A stretch of 64,000 bases of DNA from Cloeon dipterum (taxonomy: Eukaryota > Arthropoda > Insecta > Ephemeroptera > Baetidae): contig NC_088788.1 of the NCBI RefSeq assembly GCF_949628265.1, forward strand, positions 6,696,001 through 6,760,000. Direction: 5' to 3'. Shown piece after piece: positions 60,769 to 64,000 of this stretch. The notes beneath the pieces are model-generated. The model saw nothing but the letters and a program-made list of their open reading frames with translations. It made no database searches and was not told the DNA's origin. Both the position numbers and the translations under genes were made by a program. Positions within the stretch are counted from its first letter, which is position 1. Every line of letters begins with the position of its first letter.

Positions 60769-62806
60769 TAACCAAGCGCTTCGCACTTGAGTTCCGAGTT
60801 GGCGGCGATTCGGGAGCGGGGGCCAACTCGGATTCGCCCTCGATGCCGGTCGCGGGCGGCCACCACCGGGCGGGGGAGCGCCGGCTCCTGCGGCGCCTGA
60901 AACGCCGAGAAGGCCAGCTCGGTGAGAGATTTCGGGGCAGCCACCCTGAGAAAGGTCGCCGGGACGGTTGGGGGGTGCGCGCGCCGGCGAGACACTTCCG
61001 GGGAGGAGTCATGCGAGAAAATCGCTCCGCCGGTCCAGTCGTCGCACGGGAAACACCGTGGCGCTCTGTTCGAGGGTTTCAGGTCGGGGGACCCTGAGAA
61101 AGGTCGGCCGGTCGCGGCAGGTTAAAGCGCTCGGCGGGCACTTTCGAATGAGGGGTCGCGGTCGACGCTGCGGCGAATACTCGAATTTCGGCAAAAAAAA
61201 AATGTTTATAATGTGTCTTTGCGCTGGGCGAAATGCGCCTGCAGTGCACGCTGCGCCGCTTTCGCGAATTCAAAACGCACTTTTATGCACTCTAAATGAG
61301 ACGAAAGAAGTGAAATGAACCGTTGCGGCCGGTTGAATCGCGCAGTAAAAGTGCTCAGGGTGGGCAACCTGAGGAGGGTTGGTGGTTTGAAATGCGGCTA
61401 GTTAACGCAACGCAGCGTCAAACATGCTAGAAAACGCTATAAAATGCCCGGCGGCTCCGCGGCAGCACCGCGCGTATTTTCAGCCTGGCCATTTGCGGGC
61501 ACGGCAAAAGGCGGATTTTCGATGCTCCACCGTAATTCGCCTATGGCCCGGATTTCCGCCAAAATCGGTTTGCAGGGACTGTTGTTCACCGGGCGGAAGT
61601 GTATGGTATTGTAGTCGCGGCCAAAAGAATTTTTTTCTGCCCGAAATCCGAATTCGAAACTCCCATGTTAAGCTTATGGAAGGCGAAAAACCCTTCCTCG
61701 CCGCGCGCAACAGATTACTCCTCCGGGGATCTTCATCCGATCAGGTCGAATTTGGTCTTAAAATGTTCGCAGATAAATTACGCATTGACATGGTTGCGTT
61801 TTGCAAGAAATCTTGCTCAGGTCCGAAGATATGCCTGCCGAAAGGTACAAAGTGGAAAATGGGCAAAATTTGCCCGTTTAATAAATTTTTTGCTATGGGG
61901 CGCAAACATCTTTTCCGCACACCGTTGGCTTTATCCACTTGTCGCCTGCTCGAATCTCGAGTTTGGGGGCGCTGGGGCCCATAGGGACCCCGCGGGGGGG
62001 CCGCGAGTACCGAAAAATACGTTTTTCAACTTTGAAGGGTCTCCGTTGACCCTGAGGAGGTCACCCGGATTTCATACTCGCTGTGCCTTAGTTTTTTGGG
62101 CAAACTTAATTGGAATTTTGATCCCAAACAAAGTGGGCTCCCATGTTAACCTTATGGGAGCTACGACTTTTGCCTGTTTTTAACCTTTTCGGCCCTTCCA
62201 CCTCCGGCGCCGTTTAAGCAGGCTGGCGAACCTGAACATCAAAATGAAGCTAATTGCAGCTTCTTTCGAATGAGTGGTCGCGGCGGGCCGTTGGACATCG
62301 TGGGCCTTCGCGGGGGCTCCTCAAAAAAAAATTATTGTCCAACCCACGTTTTTGCACCTTCCGAATTTTATATCTTGGTCGCTGTGGGACTTGCGGGCTA
62401 AAACTGGTGATGACTGAACTTGCCGTTAAATTCTGCGGGCGATGGCACCGGTTTCAACCCCCCATCCCCCACGAACCCCCCGCTGCCCCTGAAAGACCCT
62501 CAAAAATGCCCCTTTTAGTTTTATTTTTTTTTTAAATTCGCTTATAGGAGGAATCCGGGCTTGCACACCTGAAAACGCGTTTGTTGGCGACCCTGCGTCG
62601 ACCACCCGGGTTTCACCCCGATCCGCCCCATTTTGGCGATTTTTTTACACAGGAGCATAGGGAGGCCGCTTGCTTAGAAGGGGCTCCCCGGGCCCCTATG
62701 GGGCGGCGGCAAAAAACCTTTGGGGCCCCAACCCCCCTCGGCCCCCCGCCCCCGCCCCCGTCCCTTAACTGCGCCCGCCCCTTTCGATGGTTATTATATA
62801 GGAGTG

Positions 62807-63018
62807 TCTCGGCATGAGAGCGAGCCCGCCACGGCGCGTACGCGATATCACGGGGGCATGGAGTAATTCCAGCGCGGAAGAGCCGCTGGCGCGAGCGGTC
62901 GGCGCCCGCTATTACAGTGGATTTACATACTTATTGGTGACAATTGAAACTTATTTTAATCTTGTGTATTACTGTAATTGTGTAGTTGTGAAAAATCAAT
63001 TTATCAAAATCTAGAATA
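62807..63018. repeat. Right 212-bp direct repeat
   Basis: Same length and orientation as the left copy; preceded by a ttattatatagg run and followed by aactaggacaat. Confidence 0.9.
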
Positions 63019-63544
63019 AACTAGGACAATAATTTCTTGCAAAATCTACTCTGCTTGACTAAACTTTAACGGCTGATTTCTGTTCTTCTTGGTGAAAGCG
63101 ATTGACGTATGTCATTTTTTGGGTAACCTGTTTGATTATTTAATGTAAAAAAAAGAATTTACGCAGAGTGGCAGCTCTTCTTTGTGCTAATGACAAAAGT
63201 AACCTGCTATTTTGGCTTTACGACGATCCTCGATGATTCTTTTTGAATTGACAGCAAGTATTTTCTTGGCGTTTGCAGTAGAATATAAATCCTCTTTATT
63301 TGATACAAAGGGAAGTCAATTTTACTAGCCGCACGCAGTTTGGATAGATTGTAATAATAGAAATCGAAATAAAGTGAGAAAACATGGTGAAGCCACATTT
63401 TCCCAGGATTTTGGCAGATTCCGAATTTTTATTGTTGCTCATCATTGATCATTGTTGCGCAATATACGTGCAGAGAGTTACGTCGTTGGTAGATTCCTAT
63501 TTCTAAAATAATTGACTGAGTGGACAGCTTGCCAAACTTGTTAT
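63019..63544. other. AT-rich spacer
   Basis: No supported feature; short frames only. Confidence 0.5.
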
Positions 63545-63793
63545 TTTAAAGTGGAATGATACAGGCCAACAATTGAAAATTATTTGAATTGTTGGATGTC
63601 ATGAACAATTTATCGATAAACATTTTGTTCAACAATTTGCAATAGTAAAAAAGGACCTTCCTTTAGTAAAAATTCAAATTTTGCCAATTTCCTCCAAAAT
63701 TTACAGTGCTTGAACATATTTTCTTGACAAATTCCGATTCCTCTCGTCGAGATCTGTTTAACGGTGTATGCCACTTATTGGGCAAACTCTTGA
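63545..63793. repeat. Partial third copy of the 4.2-kb duplication unit
   Basis: Matches 50513-50745, including the aaagtggaat.atacagg lead-in and the attccgattcctctcgtcga block, then diverges at about 63793. A 28-base insertion is present near 63707. The last ~200 bases of the window (to 64000) contain a cagcagcagcagc run at 63960 and nothing else recognised. Confidence 0.85.
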
Positions 63794-64000
63794 TTGCAAT
63801 TGGTCTGGTCACGATCTATCTGAATAAATGCAAATTATTAGGTTAATTTCCCAACTAGCAAAATTCTTAAAACAATACGCGCAACGGATAGACCGATGGT
63901 CAGCGTTGCAGGTCAAACAGTTTCAAATTGTGGTGCAAGCAAACGCCATGCTTAGGGCGCAGCAGCAGCAGCATCCAGCAGCGCTGGCATAGCATCCGGA

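Larger units (their letters stand above)
60549..63018. mobile_element. 2.47-kb GC-rich element bounded by 212-bp direct repeats
   Basis: Bases 60549-60760 and 62807-63018 are near-identical direct repeats of equal length (tctcggcatgagagcgagcc ... atctagaata). The ~2.05-kb core is GC-rich and has frames but none with a recognised transposase, reverse transcriptase or gag motif. Modules recur inside the core: a ccctgagaaaggtcg-type block at 60942 and 61092, a cgaatgag-ggtcgcgg block at 61146 and 62269, and a gaccctg...cacccgg block at 62049 and 62589. The layout resembles a non-autonomous LTR-type element (TRIM/LARD-like), but primer-binding site, polypurine tract and target duplication are not evident. 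Confidence 0.6.

Noticed and set aside
60720-62183. Open frames of 60-190 codons in the GC-rich core
   Set aside because: GC-rich DNA has few stops; frames overlap on several strands and show no domain, and the homologous fragment at 33.8 kb does not keep them.
60549-63018. Hammerhead ribozyme or Penelope-like element
   Set aside because: No CTGATGA core and GAAA/GTC arrangement was found in the direct repeats, and no reverse transcriptase is present.
1-64000. tRNA or rRNA genes
   Set aside because: No cloverleaf with A and B boxes or conserved rRNA segment was recognised by eye; a covariance-model scan would be decisive.

Overview
The window reads as eukaryotic nuclear DNA, most likely from an arthropod and probably an insect. 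It is AT-rich and its genes are split by short GT-AG introns. It carries small secreted C-type lectins, a leucine-rich-repeat-like protein, a protease-like secreted protein and lineage-expanded zinc-finger genes among many degenerate repeats. I see no bacterial-type operons and recognise no rRNA, tRNA or CRISPR array. The exact order cannot be fixed from sequence alone. All gene models below were built by joining open frames at GT/AG boundaries with consistent codon phase.

Left part (1-20.8 kb): four minus-strand genes of a rapidly changing, low-complexity/zinc-finger type. Gene A (137-3612, running off the left edge) is built from phase-1 exons, one of which is a 52-unit, 24-bp coding minisatellite. 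Gene B (5419-6381) shares gene A's first exon but ends in a Cys/His zinc-binding region. Gene C (19411-20750, four exons) carries the same zinc-binding region. Gene D (15124-18051, seven exons) starts with a small Cys4 knuckle and continues as duplicated Ser/Pro/acidic modules. A six-exon plus-strand gene for a 551-residue leucine-rich-repeat-like protein lies between them (9337-11340).

Centre (23.7-37.6 kb): two head-to-head pairs of C-type lectin genes (24871/26529 and 29253/30871), each pair divided by a 200-230 bp interval with conserved TATA, GATA and CCAAT elements, plus a broken lectin copy at about 23.7 kb. A GC-rich repeat fragment follows, then a six-exon secreted protein (35431-37551) that looks like a catalytically dead serine-protease homologue.

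Right part (37.6-64 kb): mostly intergenic or intronic sequence with one small coiled-coil gene (41720-42300, minus) and a possible exon at 39.7 kb. Repeats dominate: a three-copy dispersed element with a common 3' end, a 129-bp terminal-inverted-repeat element, a cluster of GGTAAATACC palindromes, a 4.2-kb tandem duplication with a third partial copy, and a 2.47-kb GC-rich element bounded by two 212-bp direct repeats. That element lies just downstream of a TATA promoter and first exon at 60 kb and may sit in that gene's first intron.

The strongest candidates for something undescribed are the minisatellite/zinc-finger gene family, the exon of gene D that is open in two frames, the duplicated bidirectional lectin module, and the GC-rich direct-repeat-bounded element.
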